The position numbers and the translations under genes are program-made. Below, one piece after another: positions 17,030 through 26,661 of a stretch of 64,000 bases of DNA (the stretch's first letter is position 1; the number at the start of each line of letters is the position of its first letter). The notes below the pieces were generated by a model. It saw nothing but the letters and a program-made list of their open reading frames with translations, searched no databases and had not been told where the DNA came from. Source of the stretch: Pigmentibacter sp. JX0631 (GTDB lineage Bacteria; Bdellovibrionota_B; Oligoflexia; Silvanigrellales; Silvanigrellaceae); NCBI RefSeq assembly GCF_029873255.1, contig NZ_CP123622.1, positions 1,024,501 to 1,088,500 on the forward strand, in the 5' to 3' direction.

Positions 17030-18052
17030 TCAAACTTTATTATTATAGTCTTGATACCAATTTAAAAATAAGTTTAACCCTTGTTCTATACTAGTTTTAG
17101 GAGTAAATTGAATATCATTATTTAAATATGTAATATCCGCGTAAGTTGCAGGAACATCACCTGGCTGAATGTCTTCATGAATTATAATTGCTTTTTTATT
17201 AAAAAATGATTCCATTTTATTTAGGAGATCTTTGACATAAATAGGCTTATTATTTCCAATGTTATATACTCGATAAGGACTTGAACTAGCTGATGCAAGG
17301 GGCTGATTTGAATTCCAGCCAATGAGTTGTGTGGGTTTGTGTTCACAAAGGCGAATAATACTTTCAGATATGTCATCAACGAAAGTAAAATCTCTTAGCA
17401 TATCTCCACGGTTAAATAATTTCAAAGGTCTATCATTTTTGATAGCATCAGCAAATAAATACATAGCCATATCTGGACGTCCCCAAGGGCCATAGACTGT
17501 GAAGAATCTTAGTCCCGTGCATGGTAATTGAAATAAATGCGAGTATGTATGAGCAAGCAACTCGTTACTTTTTTTAGTCGCAGCATAAAGACTTATAGGG
17601 TGATCAACAGGGTCATCTTCATGAAAAGGAAGTTTGGTATTGTTTCCATATACACTACTACTAGAAGCATATATGAGATGCTCTATAGAATTATGCCGAC
17701 AACATTCAAGAATATTGATAAAGCCTTCTAAATTAGACTTTAAATATGCATGAGGATTTTCCAGACTATATCTTACTCCAGCTTGAGCTGCTAAATTTAT
17801 GACAACATCAAATTTCTGCTCTTTAAAAAGAATTTCTAACTCTTTAATATCACATATATCCATTTTAGAAAATTTGAAATTTTCAGATTTTTTATGTTTA
17901 TATATCTCATTTAATCTATTCTTTTTTAAACTCACATCATAATAATTATTTAAATTATCTATACCATATACAGTATAATTTTTGTCTAATAAATTTTTAG
18001 TTACATGGTAACCTATAAAGCCCGCCGCTCCAGTTACTAGAATTTTTTTCAA
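17030..18052 (-). CDS. NAD-dependent UDP-sugar 4-epimerase (UDP-glucuronate epimerase type)
   Basis: An extended SDR of about 340 residues. The likely start is TTG 18052 (MKKILVTGAAGFIG) with GAGG 6 bases before it; GTG 18064 is the other option. Motifs are GAAGFIG for NAD, AAQAGVRYSLENPHAYLKSN, SSSVYG, and YAATKKSNE with the catalytic Tyr-x3-Lys. VRYSLENP and PWGRPDMA match UDP-glucuronate 4-epimerases (LpsL/Cap1J type) better than GalE. The product would be UDP-galacturonate. No UDP-glucose dehydrogenase is in the window, so the substrate must come from elsewhere. Confidence 0.8.
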   Translation of the reverse strand: MKKILVTGAAGFIGYHVTKNLLDKNYTVYGIDNLNNYYDVSLKKNRLNEIYKHKKSENFKFSKMDICDIKELEILFKEQKFDVVINLAAQAGVRYSLENPHAYLKSNLEGFINILECCRHNSIEHLIYASSSSVYGNNTKLPFHEDDPVDHPISLYAATKKSNELLAHTYSHLFQLPCTGLRFFTVYGPWGRPDMAMYLFADAIKNDRPLKLFNRGDMLRDFTFVDDISESIIRLCEHKPTQLIGWNSNQPLASASSSPYRVYNIGNNKPIYVKDLLNKMESFFNKKAIIIHEDIQPGDVPATYADITYLNNDIQFTPKTSIEQGLNLFLNWYQDYNNKV

Positions 18053-18076
18053 ATCAAACCTCACTACTCTGTATTT

Positions 18077-19135
18077 TTATTTCGAATATTTCATATTTTC
18101 AATCAATACTTTCACAAAATTTTCAGCATTAAATTTATCTAATTTATCATTTAAAACAAATTTTTTTATATTCTCTAAATAAGAAAAATATTCAACATCA
18201 CTCATATTAATCATGTATCTATAAATTTCATTAAAATTCTTAAAATCACGATAGTCAATAAAACAATTTTCAGGTATATACTTTTTAATATTATTTTCAC
18301 CTAAGTATACAGGTACACATAAAGCAAAAAAAGAATCAAATATTTTTTCAGTAATATAGCCAGAAATATTTTTTGCATTTTCGTAACAAATAGAAAATTT
18401 ATATTTCTGTAAAGTTTCTATTTTAGAATTTACTTTCCCTTTATAAACAGAAATATTTTTTTTTAAAAAACTTGGTAACATATTATCTCTATCTAATTTA
18501 TTTAACACCTTAAAAGAAATTTTATTCTTTAAAAATGGATTAAAAAAATTGTAAAACACCCCAGATTCCCATCCTGTGCCATATAAGTCAAAATCTATCA
18601 TACTGTTTTTTTCAAACCAATTAATAGCTTTAATTCTCTCTGAATATAATTCTCTTTTGTCATAATTAATTTTATTTCCAGAAATCATCGTACAAAGTTT
18701 TTCTTTTTTTTCATTTCCATATTTTAATTGACTTGGTACCTGATTAGGCCAATAAAATTTCACATACTTTTCATTGTCAACCAGATCAGGATTCCATGTG
18801 AACACCTTATCAAAGTACTCATGATTCGTTTTTATCCAATTATTTTTTTTGATAATTTCACATTCAAAAATGACTAAATTCAGACTTTTATTTAAACTTT
18901 TTGCTTTATTAAGAATTTCTATATTATTTGAAGGAAAGTCTAAAAAAAGAAACGAATCAAATTCTTCAAGTGGCCTTTGATCTAAAGTTTCTATAGTTAT
19001 ATTTTTATTCTGTAGTTTTTCTTTTAATAATACAAACGGGTATTCTAAATTTTCTCCAATAGGGTATCTATTTTTATCAAATATACCATTATCTTTATTG
19101 TAGATATCATAATAACTAAACACACCTATTTTCAT
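18077..19135 (-). CDS. glycosyltransferase family 10 (alpha-1,3/4-fucosyltransferase-like)
   Basis: A 352-residue protein. The C-terminal half contains YKFSICYENAKNISGYITEK followed by IFDSFFALCVPVYLG, which is the GT10 signature (FxFENS-GYxTEK...A-CVPVYxG) used by bacterial and animal fucosyltransferases that take GDP-fucose. ENCFIDYRDF completes the family pattern. No signal or transmembrane helix is seen. Its presence beside gmd and the GDP-fucose synthase gives a complete route from GDP-mannose to a fucosylated glycan. The ribosome site (GAAAG) is weak. Confidence 0.82.
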   Translation of the reverse strand: MKIGVFSYYDIYNKDNGIFDKNRYPIGENLEYPFVLLKEKLQNKNITIETLDQRPLEEFDSFLFLDFPSNNIEILNKAKSLNKSLNLVIFECEIIKKNNWIKTNHEYFDKVFTWNPDLVDNEKYVKFYWPNQVPSQLKYGNEKKEKLCTMISGNKINYDKRELYSERIKAINWFEKNSMIDFDLYGTGWESGVFYNFFNPFLKNKISFKVLNKLDRDNMLPSFLKKNISVYKGKVNSKIETLQKYKFSICYENAKNISGYITEKIFDSFFALCVPVYLGENNIKKYIPENCFIDYRDFKNFNEIYRYMINMSDVEYFSYLENIKKFVLNDKLDKFNAENFVKVLIENMKYSK

Positions 19136-19226
19136 GATAAATAACTTTCGTTAACAAGTTTTTTAATTATAAATATAAAAATCTGCTAAAAAAAATACAA
19201 TTACTAGCAGATTTTTAATATTAATA

Positions 19227-20531
19227 TTAAAGATTCTTGACATGCATTAAATTACTAGCAATATAGTTTAGCATTTCTTCGTTTAAGCCTGGCCATATTC
19301 CAACATAAAAAGATTTTTCCATTATCAAATTCGTATTTTTTAAATCACCAATAACTCTTTTATTTATTTCTAAATATCCTGGTTGTTTAGTAATATTTCC
19401 ACCAAAGAGTAATCGTGTTCCGATCTTTTTATCATTCAAATATTGAAGTAAACTAGAGCGATTCATATTCGCATTTTTAAGAGTTAATAAAAAACCAAAC
19501 CAAGAAGGATTCGCTCCCTCAAGTGCTGTTGGAAAATCAAAATATTCTTCTGCACCTAATTCGATTAATTTTGTCTTAAGGTAATTAAAATTGTATCTTC
19601 TTTTTTCAATAAAACCAGAAACCTTTTTTAACTGAGAGAGTCCTAATGCAGCTTGCCAATCAGTCGCTTTCAAATTGTAACCAATATGTGAATAAATATA
19701 TTTATGATCATAGCCCAATGGCAATTCACCAATTTTCCATGAATATCTTTTTTGACAAGTATTCTCCTGAGCAGGAGCGCAATAACAATCCCTACCCCAA
19801 TCACGAAAACTTTCAGCAAACTTTTTTAGGGCAGGATTATTAGTCATAACAGCACCACCTTCACCTGTTGTGATATGATGCGCAGGATAGAAGCTGCATG
19901 TTGCTAAGTCTCCAAAAGTTCCTACATGTTTTTCATGTATTGTTGCTCCCAAAGCATCACAGCAATCCTCAACAAACCAAATTCCCTTTTCTTTGCAAAT
20001 CTCGGAAATTTTTTTCGCATCGTAAGGGTTACCAAGAGTATGAGCAATCATGACTAATTTTGTTTTTGGAGTTATGGCTTCTTCAATTTGCTCTGGTGTT
20101 ACGTTATGAATTTTTAAATCAACATCAACAAATACAGGAGTTAATCCATATTGTAAGGCTGGATTTATAGTTGTAGGAAAACAAGCTGCAGGTGTTATAA
20201 ACTCATCACCTGGCTTTAACTTTCTATCTTTTAAGAAAGGACTTGTGAGAGCTGAAAACGCAACTAAATTTGCACTAGAACCAGAATTAACCATTAGTGA
20301 ATGTCGCAACCCCCAAAATTTGGCAAATTCTTTTTCAAATTGTTCATGAAATCTTCCAGCTGTTAACCACATATCTAACGAAGCATCTATCAGCATAGAA
20401 AGATCATCAACATCCAAAACTTTTCCATTTGCTGGAAGAAAAGTTTTCTCTGGTTCAAACTTTTTTCCAGCCGCAAAATTTTCTTCATAATATTTATGAC
20501 ACAGAGAATGAATTTCTTCGCGAGAAACCAC
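19227..20531 (-). CDS. rfbH: CDP-4-keto-6-deoxy-D-glucose 3-dehydrase (E1), PMP and [2Fe-2S] dependent
   Basis: A 434-residue DegT/AryC-fold enzyme that removes the C3 hydroxyl during CDP-3,6-dideoxyhexose synthesis. The PLP lysine of the family is replaced by histidine in SFYPAHHITTGEGG (His218 of the pair at 218-219), the mark of PMP-dependent dehydrases. The iron-sulfur cysteines Cys191, Cys249, Cys251 and Cys259 fit the E1 pattern C-x57-C-x1-C-x7-C exactly. The start is GTG 20531 with AGGAG upstream. It follows rfbG by 16 bases. Its usual electron partner, the E3 flavin reductase (RfbI/AscD), is not in the window. Confidence 0.92.
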   Translation of the reverse strand: MVSREEIHSLCHKYYEENFAAGKKFEPEKTFLPANGKVLDVDDLSMLIDASLDMWLTAGRFHEQFEKEFAKFWGLRHSLMVNSGSSANLVAFSALTSPFLKDRKLKPGDEFITPAACFPTTINPALQYGLTPVFVDVDLKIHNVTPEQIEEAITPKTKLVMIAHTLGNPYDAKKISEICKEKGIWFVEDCCDALGATIHEKHVGTFGDLATCSFYPAHHITTGEGGAVMTNNPALKKFAESFRDWGRDCYCAPAQENTCQKRYSWKIGELPLGYDHKYIYSHIGYNLKATDWQAALGLSQLKKVSGFIEKRRYNFNYLKTKLIELGAEEYFDFPTALEGANPSWFGFLLTLKNANMNRSSLLQYLNDKKIGTRLLFGGNITKQPGYLEINKRVIGDLKNTNLIMEKSFYVGIWPGLNEEMLNYIASNLMHVKNL

Positions 20532-20547
20532 GCTATTACTCCTTTAA

Positions 20548-21633
20548 TTATTTAGCAATTTGTTCATATTCTTTTATTTGTTGCATTGTTAATTTAAGCA
20601 TGTTCTCATTGTTTAAATATGCTTCATACCACTTTACGGTGTGTTTTAATGCATTTTTTAAATCCCACTTAGGCTCCCAATCAAGTTTATATTTAGCTTT
20701 AGAAATATCAAGCTTAAGATTAAATGCCTCATGAAATTTTTGTTGTTCCGTTTCTGTTAACCAACTCCCTCCATCACGCCATAATTCGCAGATCTCATTT
20801 ACTATCCATGAAACTTTACGTGAGTCATTTTCTAAGGGCCCAAAATTAAATGCTTCTGAATACGTATCACCATTTTCAAACAGTTTTTGTGCTAGTAAAA
20901 TATAACCACTTAAAGGTTCAAGAACATGTTGCCAGGGGCGGATAGAGTGAGGATTACGTATTTTAATAATAGTTTTATTTGTCAAAGCTTTTATAATATC
21001 TGGAACTAATCTATCAATTGACCAATCACCTCCTCCAATAACATTTCCAGCTCTTGCAGAGGCTATTCCAACTTGATGTTGAGAGTATTTACTTGGATTA
21101 AAATATGATGAGCGGTAACTTGAGACAATTAATTCCGTTGCCGCTTTACTACTACTATAGGGATCATAGCCGCCTAAAGCTTCTTCCTCTCTATAACTCC
21201 AAAACCATTCTTTATTTTCATAACATTTATCGGTAGTCACAATAACTATAGAACGAACCGATTGATCTTTCATACGTCTTACTGACTCAAGTAAATTCGC
21301 AGTTCCTATCACATTAGTTTCATAGGTTTCTATTGGATTAGCATATGAAACCCTAACTAAAGGCTGTGCAGCAAGATGAAAAATAATTTCTGGCCGAATT
21401 AAATTTACATAACTTGATATTAAGTCAAGATTTCGAATATCCCCAATTTTTGTATCAACAAGATTTTCAATACTAATGGTCTTATAAATGCTTGGTGTCG
21501 TTTCTGGTTCAAGAGAGTAACCATAAACTTCAGCTCCTAAATAATTTAACCAAGCTGACAACCATGAACCTTTAAATCCAGTATTACCCGTAATTAATAC
21601 CTTTTTATTTTTCCAAAAATTATTGCTACTCAT
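20548..21633 (-). CDS. rfbG: CDP-glucose 4,6-dehydratase
   Basis: A 361-residue extended SDR converting CDP-glucose to CDP-4-keto-6-deoxyglucose with bound NAD. ITGNTGFKGSWL (14-25) has the GxxGxxG loop in the form specific to CDP-glucose dehydratases. HLAAQPLVRVSY, VTTDKCYEN, and YDPYSSSKAATE with Tyr-x3-Lys complete the active site. AGNVIGGGDWSIDRLVPD is also family-specific. A GAGAAT site precedes ATG 21633. It lies between rfbF and rfbH in the standard order. Confidence 0.92.
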   Translation of the reverse strand: MSSNNFWKNKKVLITGNTGFKGSWLSAWLNYLGAEVYGYSLEPETTPSIYKTISIENLVDTKIGDIRNLDLISSYVNLIRPEIIFHLAAQPLVRVSYANPIETYETNVIGTANLLESVRRMKDQSVRSIVIVTTDKCYENKEWFWSYREEEALGGYDPYSSSKAATELIVSSYRSSYFNPSKYSQHQVGIASARAGNVIGGGDWSIDRLVPDIIKALTNKTIIKIRNPHSIRPWQHVLEPLSGYILLAQKLFENGDTYSEAFNFGPLENDSRKVSWIVNEICELWRDGGSWLTETEQQKFHEAFNLKLDISKAKYKLDWEPKWDLKNALKHTVKWYEAYLNNENMLKLTMQQIKEYEQIAK

Positions 21634-21654
21634 AATATTCTCATTATTAATAAA

Positions 21655-22503
21655 TTATTTCATCCAAGGTATTTCACCAGAACTCCACAAATTTTCAAGA
21701 TAGTCTTTATCTCTTTTTGTATCCATACACTGCCAAAAACCATCATGTTTATACATAACTAATTCTCCTAGTTCAGCCATATTTTGCAGCGGCTCTTTTT
21801 CAAATATACTGTCTGGATTATTTTCAGGCAAAAATTTCTCAAATCCTTTTCTTAAAATAAAATATCCGCCATTAATATATTCTTTTGGTTTTTCAGCAAA
21901 TCTCAATATTTTATTATTGCTATCATCAAATTCAAATACCCCAAATCTTCCAGGATTATGTACTGCTAAAACTGTACCTAATGCAGTATGATTTAAATGG
22001 AGCTTAAGTTCTTCATGCAAATTAGCATTAGTTAGCCCATCTCCGTATGTTAAACAAATGTGTTCATATGATGTATTTTCATTTAAGTAATCAACAGCTT
22101 GTCTGACTCTGTGACCTGTCATTGAATTCAACCCAGTTTCAAGAATAGTGACTTTCCATTTATTTCTATTAAAATGAAAAGGTTCTTTATTAGGTTTTAC
22201 AATAACTTCATGCATATTTTCAGAAAAATTTATTTCAATATTTTTTTCAACATAAGGAAGGGTTAAAAAATAATTTTTAATTTGATCTATTTTATATCCA
22301 CCGCAGATAACAAATTGACAAAAACCAAATTTTGCATAAAAATCCATTATATGAACAATAATAGGCGTACCACCCACAGGAACCATTGGTTTCGGTAAAT
22401 TCATGGTCTCTTCAGACAAGCGAGTCCCTAAACCACCAGCGAAAATAACAACTGGGATTTTTTCTGCTATACTTTTTAGCACCAAAGGTGAGTCTTCATT
22501 CAT
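21655..22503 (-). CDS. rfbF: glucose-1-phosphate cytidylyltransferase
   Basis: A 282-residue nucleotidyltransferase forming CDP-glucose. FAGGLGTRLSEETMNLPKPM (about 21-40) is the RfbF version of the NTP-binding signature, followed by VPVGGTPIIVHIMDFYAKFG. TYGDGLTN is the metal site and GGYFILRKGFEKFL the sugar-binding region. An N-terminal extension of about 16 residues precedes the core. AAAGGATTTAGT upstream of ATG 22503 is a good ribosome site. It opens the CDP branch of the locus. Confidence 0.92.
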   Translation of the reverse strand: MNEDSPLVLKSIAEKIPVVIFAGGLGTRLSEETMNLPKPMVPVGGTPIIVHIMDFYAKFGFCQFVICGGYKIDQIKNYFLTLPYVEKNIEINFSENMHEVIVKPNKEPFHFNRNKWKVTILETGLNSMTGHRVRQAVDYLNENTSYEHICLTYGDGLTNANLHEELKLHLNHTALGTVLAVHNPGRFGVFEFDDSNNKILRFAEKPKEYINGGYFILRKGFEKFLPENNPDSIFEKEPLQNMAELGELVMYKHDGFWQCMDTKRDKDYLENLWSSGEIPWMK

Positions 22504-22528
22504 ACTAAATCCTTTAAATAAAACTTTT

Positions 22529-23650
22529 TTAAGACAGTTTCTCTAATAATTCTTTGTAACTATCAAAACATTTTTGACTATCAAAATCTAACGCTCTTTT
22601 TAAAAGCAAATCATTTAAATCCTCTTTTTGATTTAATAGATCGTACATCTTCTGACTAAATCTTAAAACATTTTCATCCATAATCTCACCATATTTTCCA
22701 TTTTCAAGAATTTCTAAAGCACCTGGACTTTCTAAAGTCATTATCTTTTTATTAAGAGCTAATGCTTCTACAAAAATATTTCCAAATGATTCTAATCTGC
22801 CTGCAAAAATAAAGAGATCTGAAAATGATACATATTTAAAAGGATTTTCTGTATTTCCTATGAAAACTACAAAATAATCTAATTTATTTGCAGATACTTT
22901 TTTTTCCAAACGAGCCCTATCAAGACCATCTCCAACAATCAAAAAAACAAAATTTAAATCTGGATAGTTCTCACTAAGATGCTTTATTGCATCAATTAAA
23001 AAATCTACATTTTTTTCATAGGATAACCTTGAAACTGTGCTAATAACTTTTCTATTTTTACATATTTTTTTTAAATTATACTCTATATTTTCTTGAGATA
23101 GTATCTTTATTTTTTCAATATTTATTGGGTTATAAACTAAAAAACATTTCTGAATTTTTACTTTATAATTATTTACTAAATCAAGTTTACAAGCATTTGA
23201 TACACAAACAACAGCGTCAGATTTATTATAAAGGACTGATAATAATTTGGATAATATTTTATCTTTTAAGAATCTACTTCTTTTTAAAAATTTAGAAGGT
23301 ATTGAATGTTCAACACAAATAACTTTAATTTTAGGCAAAAAATAAAAAACCTTTAGCAATAAAATATGTATATTTGAATTACTTATATTGGAAACAATTA
23401 AATCTAATTTATTTAATTTAATTGCTTTAAATAAGTTTTTTATTTTATTTAAAAAATTTTTAGAAGAACTATAATTCAAATCTACTATGGACACTGTATC
23501 AGGTATTTTTGAAAGCAAAGTAGATGATTTTACGTCCGTTAATAAAAAAACTTCCCATTGTTTCTGCTGAGAGAGATATGTTAAAAGTTCAATTGCAACA
23601 TACTCAGCTCCACCTGTTCTTAATGAAGGGATATAGAATGCTAATTTCAA
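22529..23650 (-). CDS. glycosyltransferase family 4 (GT-B)
   Basis: A 373-residue GT4 enzyme. It begins LAFYIPSLRTGGAEYVAIEL, with the glycine-rich acceptor/donor loop. The C-terminal half has ISTVSRLSYEKNVDFLIDAI and FIFAGRLESFGNIFVEALAL, where the ESFGN-x3-E pattern binds the nucleotide sugar. The start is TTG 23650, preceded by GAGGAA. It lies between the GDP-fucose synthase and rfbF in the same operon. No membrane helix is predicted by eye beyond hydrophobic core strands. Confidence 0.8.
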   Translation of the reverse strand: MKLAFYIPSLRTGGAEYVAIELLTYLSQQKQWEVFLLTDVKSSTLLSKIPDTVSIVDLNYSSSKNFLNKIKNLFKAIKLNKLDLIVSNISNSNIHILLLKVFYFLPKIKVICVEHSIPSKFLKRSRFLKDKILSKLLSVLYNKSDAVVCVSNACKLDLVNNYKVKIQKCFLVYNPINIEKIKILSQENIEYNLKKICKNRKVISTVSRLSYEKNVDFLIDAIKHLSENYPDLNFVFLIVGDGLDRARLEKKVSANKLDYFVVFIGNTENPFKYVSFSDLFIFAGRLESFGNIFVEALALNKKIMTLESPGALEILENGKYGEIMDENVLRFSQKMYDLLNQKEDLNDLLLKRALDFDSQKCFDSYKELLEKLS

Positions 23651-23668
23651 TTAACTTCCTCACTTATT

Positions 23669-24637
23669 TTACAATTTTAATTGATTAAATAAAACTATTG
23701 TTTTAGAAAGGGATTCATCAAAATTAGCTTTAGATTCCCATCCCAACTCTTTCAAAATAGAACAATCCATTAACTTGCGTGAAGTCCCATTTGGCTTGCT
23801 TAAATCAAAATTAATATTACCTTCATATTTTACTAAAGATGAAATTTTATAAGCCAATTCTTTAATACTAATTTCAACCCCTGAACCTACATTTATATGA
23901 GAAAGATTATGTAATTTTCCTAATTGACACTGTTCAAGATCTTTAAAAGATACATTTGCAGCCAAAAAGCTAACAGCATCTCCAAGATCCCTAGAATACA
24001 TAAATTCTCTTAGGGGAGTTCCATCTCCCCAAACAATAACTTCTTTTTTATTTGAAAATTTTGCTTCACATATTTTTCTAATTAATGAAGCTATAACATG
24101 TGAATTTTCAGGGTGATAATTATCATTTTTTCCGAATAAATTAGTAGGCATTACACAAAAATAATCTCTATTATATTGCTTTCTTAAACTGTTAATAAGC
24201 TCTATTCCAGCAATCTTTGCGATTGCATAAGGTTGATTCGTATATTCTAATTTTCCTGACAGTAAATATTCTTCTTTGATCGGTTGTGGACAATTTTTTG
24301 GATAAATGCAACTACTTCCCAAAAAAACGAGACGATGAACATTGCTTACATGTGCTGACCAAATCACATTGCTTTGAATTTGCAAATTTTCAAAAATAAA
24401 ATCAGCTCGAAATGTATTATTGGCATGAATTCCACCAACTTTTGCTGCTGCAAGAATGACAACATCAGGTTTTACATTTTGAAAAAATTCTTGGACGGAG
24501 TTTAAATTTAAAAGATCTAACTCACTTCTAGTTCTTGTTATAATGTTTGAAAAACCCTGATACTCCAGCGACTCAACGATTGCTGTTCCCGCTAATCCTG
24601 CATGACCAGCAACAAAAATCTTATCACTTTTATTCAT
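23669..24637 (-). CDS. fcl: GDP-L-fucose synthase
   Basis: An extended SDR of about 322 residues that epimerises and reduces GDP-4-keto-6-deoxymannose to GDP-L-fucose using NADPH. FVAGHAGLAGTAIVESL, AAAKVGGIHAN, LGSSCIYPKNCPQPIKEE and the Tyr-x3-Lys in NQPYAIAK are diagnostic. ATG 24637 is chosen. An upstream GTG 24646 with GAGG at 9 bases is also possible, and an open frame continues to 24715 without support. It is the first gene of the long minus-strand operon and is divergent from gmd, which makes its substrate. Confidence 0.9.
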   Translation of the reverse strand: MNKSDKIFVAGHAGLAGTAIVESLEYQGFSNIITRTRSELDLLNLNSVQEFFQNVKPDVVILAAAKVGGIHANNTFRADFIFENLQIQSNVIWSAHVSNVHRLVFLGSSCIYPKNCPQPIKEEYLLSGKLEYTNQPYAIAKIAGIELINSLRKQYNRDYFCVMPTNLFGKNDNYHPENSHVIASLIRKICEAKFSNKKEVIVWGDGTPLREFMYSRDLGDAVSFLAANVSFKDLEQCQLGKLHNLSHINVGSGVEISIKELAYKISSLVKYEGNINFDLSKPNGTSRKLMDCSILKELGWESKANFDESLSKTIVLFNQLKL

Positions 24638-24800
24638 CAGCCCCACAATTATAACCTCGCAACTGAAATTTATTATAAAATACTTGAAATATAAGCAAAT
24701 AGTATGAGAAAACATGCTACAAAGCTATCATTCAAATTATAGCATAGCATCATATAAACTACTTTTTAACAATTGTGTAATATACAAGCGGAGAGATTAA
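24638..24800. promoter_or_regulatory. divergent promoter region between fcl and gmd
   Basis: The 163-base gap separates two enzymes of one pathway transcribed in opposite directions. It is very AT-rich. The plus side ends with a TAATATAC stretch and a GGAGAGATTAA ribosome site before gmd. Both promoters of the glycan locus must lie here unless transcription enters from elsewhere. I could not fix individual -35/-10 boxes with confidence. Confidence 0.4.
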
Positions 24801-25961
24801 ATGACAAAACAAAAAACTGCTCTAATTACTGGCATTACTGGCCAGGATGGGGCTTATTTATCTGAATTCCTACTAAAAAAGGGCTATGTTGTACATGGTA
24901 TCAAACGTAGAGCTAGTTCTTTTAATACACAAAGAATTGATCATATTTTCGTAGATCATCACAATCCAAATGCAAAATTTTTTCTTCATTATGGAGATCT
25001 TACTGACAGTACAAATTTAATTCGAATTATACAAGAAACACAGCCTGATCAAATTTATAATTTAGCCGCCCAAAGCCATGTTCATGTGAGTTTTGAAACA
25101 CCAGAATATACAGCAAATGCAGATGGAATTGGTACTCTTCGAATTTTAGAGGCAATTAGAATTTTAAATTTATCATCCAAAACAAAATTTTACCAAGCTT
25201 CTACAAGTGAATTATATGGAAAAGTGCAAGAAATCCCTCAGACTGAAAAAACCCCATTTTATCCTAGAAGTCCATATGCAGCTGCAAAACTCTATGCCTA
25301 TTGGATTACAGTAAATTATAGAGAAGCATATAATATGTTTGCGTCTAATGGAATACTATTTAATCATGAAAGTCCTTTACGAGGCGAAACATTTGTTACA
25401 AGAAAAATAACTATGGCTGTTGCAAATATTGCTGCAGGTCTTCAAGACTGTTTATATATAGGAAATATAGACGCAAAACGCGACTGGGGTCACGCCAGAG
25501 ATTACGTTGAAGGTATGTGGAAAATTTTAAATCATCATTCACCAGATGATTTTGTATTAGCCACTAATAAAACTACATCAGTTAGAGATTTTTTAAAAAT
25601 GGCGTTCAAATATGCTGGAATTGAAATTAATTTTTCAGGAAGCGGAGTAAATGAAATTGGCAAATGCAATAAAACTAACAAAGTACTAATTAGAATTGAT
25701 CCTAATTATTTTCGTCCTACTGAAGTGGATTTACTAATAGGTGATGCAAAAAAAGCAAAAGATCTTTTAAATTGGGAACCAACTGTTGATGTTGAGAAAC
25801 TTTGCCAAGAAATGATCCTCGCAGACATAAAACGCATAAAGGATTTACAAAGTAGCAATTTAAATGATATCAAAAAAGTGGAAGAATTATCTCATTATGA
25901 TGGCGGTTTTATAGCTTGGCACCAAAAAAATGTCTTGAATGAACAAAATATTAGAAATTAA
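24801..25961 (+). CDS. gmd: GDP-mannose 4,6-dehydratase
   Basis: A 386-residue extended SDR that makes GDP-4-keto-6-deoxymannose, the precursor used by Fcl. [20 protein letters not shown] (9-28) has the family's GxxGxDG NADP loop. [47 protein letters not shown] and [12 protein letters not shown] with the catalytic Tyr-x3-Lys follow in order, then [16 protein letters not shown]. It is slightly longer than usual at the C-terminus. A GGAGAG site precedes ATG 24801. It is the only plus-strand gene of the glycan locus. Confidence 0.93.
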   Translation: MTKQKTALITGITGQDGAYLSEFLLKKGYVVHGIKRRASSFNTQRIDHIFVDHHNPNAKFFLHYGDLTDSTNLIRIIQETQPDQIYNLAAQSHVHVSFETPEYTANADGIGTLRILEAIRILNLSSKTKFYQASTSELYGKVQEIPQTEKTPFYPRSPYAAAKLYAYWITVNYREAYNMFASNGILFNHESPLRGETFVTRKITMAVANIAAGLQDCLYIGNIDAKRDWGHARDYVEGMWKILNHHSPDDFVLATNKTTSVRDFLKMAFKYAGIEINFSGSGVNEIGKCNKTNKVLIRIDPNYFRPTEVDLLIGDAKKAKDLLNWEPTVDVEKLCQEMILADIKRIKDLQSSNLNDIKKVEELSHYDGGFIAWHQKNVLNEQNIRN

Positions 25962-26661
25962 ACTAGATAAACATTTCAAATCAAATTTAACAAAAATCAT
26001 TTTTAAAAATAATTTAAAGCATAAAAATATTTAACTCTATAAATTACTAGAATATAATCCTGACCCCCATTTGAAGTTGTCACTTTCAACTATAGAAAGG
26101 AGAACAAATGGACAAGCTAAAGGAAACAAGAAAGAGGTATTGGTATCAAGAAAAAGCTTAATTTTAAAAGATTACTTTAATTCTGCTTGAGTTTATAAGC
26201 AATATCAAGAAAATATCTAATTCATCCAGTGACCTTAAATAATTGAGAAGGTATTGCATGAATGGTAAAAAAGAGTTCCATCATTTGTTTGCTATTGAAT
26301 TTCATAAGTCATTTGCTGTTATTTTTTCAACAAGAATTTTTTATAACCTAGTTCTTTGAATTCAAATGTTTCAATTTATTATCTATTTTTTGTATCAATT
26401 TACCGCTTGGTAAAGCCAAATCTGTCGTCTACATATTGATTCTATTAGTGTTGTATATCCTTAAAACTGGAGTAGATGGAATAAATGTGCTTCTATAATT
26501 TCTATTAGATTTAAATAAAAAAACATTATTATTCAATATTGTCTAGATCATTCTTAGTATTTTTTAATTTTATATATCACAAATTAGAAAAAATTAATCA
26601 TTTGGTAAAAATTTTTATATTATTTTGATTTTAAGCTAAGTACTAGATTTTGAAAAAAGAA
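25962..26661. other. 700-base intergenic stretch, mostly non-coding
   Basis: No intact gene is visible on either strand. The stretch is AT-rich with frequent stops and holds one short transposase-like piece at 26108-26220. It separates the glycan locus from the signalling operon. The two flanking genes converge, so terminators would be expected here, but no strong GC-rich hairpin with a T-run was recognised. Confidence 0.5.
26108..26220 (+). pseudogene. possible IS66-type TnpA (Orf1) remnant
   Basis: An AGAAAGGAGA ribosome site precedes ATG 26108, which opens MDKLKETRKRYWYQEKA and stops. A one-base frame shift continues ILKDYFNSA, a stop, then VYKQYQENI. The pattern of RxYW, then a helix ending in NS, then Y-K-Y shared with a YC-like position, resembles the start of IS66 TnpA proteins. 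The match is short and includes two interruptions, so it is only suggestive. TnpB and TnpC pieces of the same family lie at the other end of the glycan locus. Confidence 0.3.
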
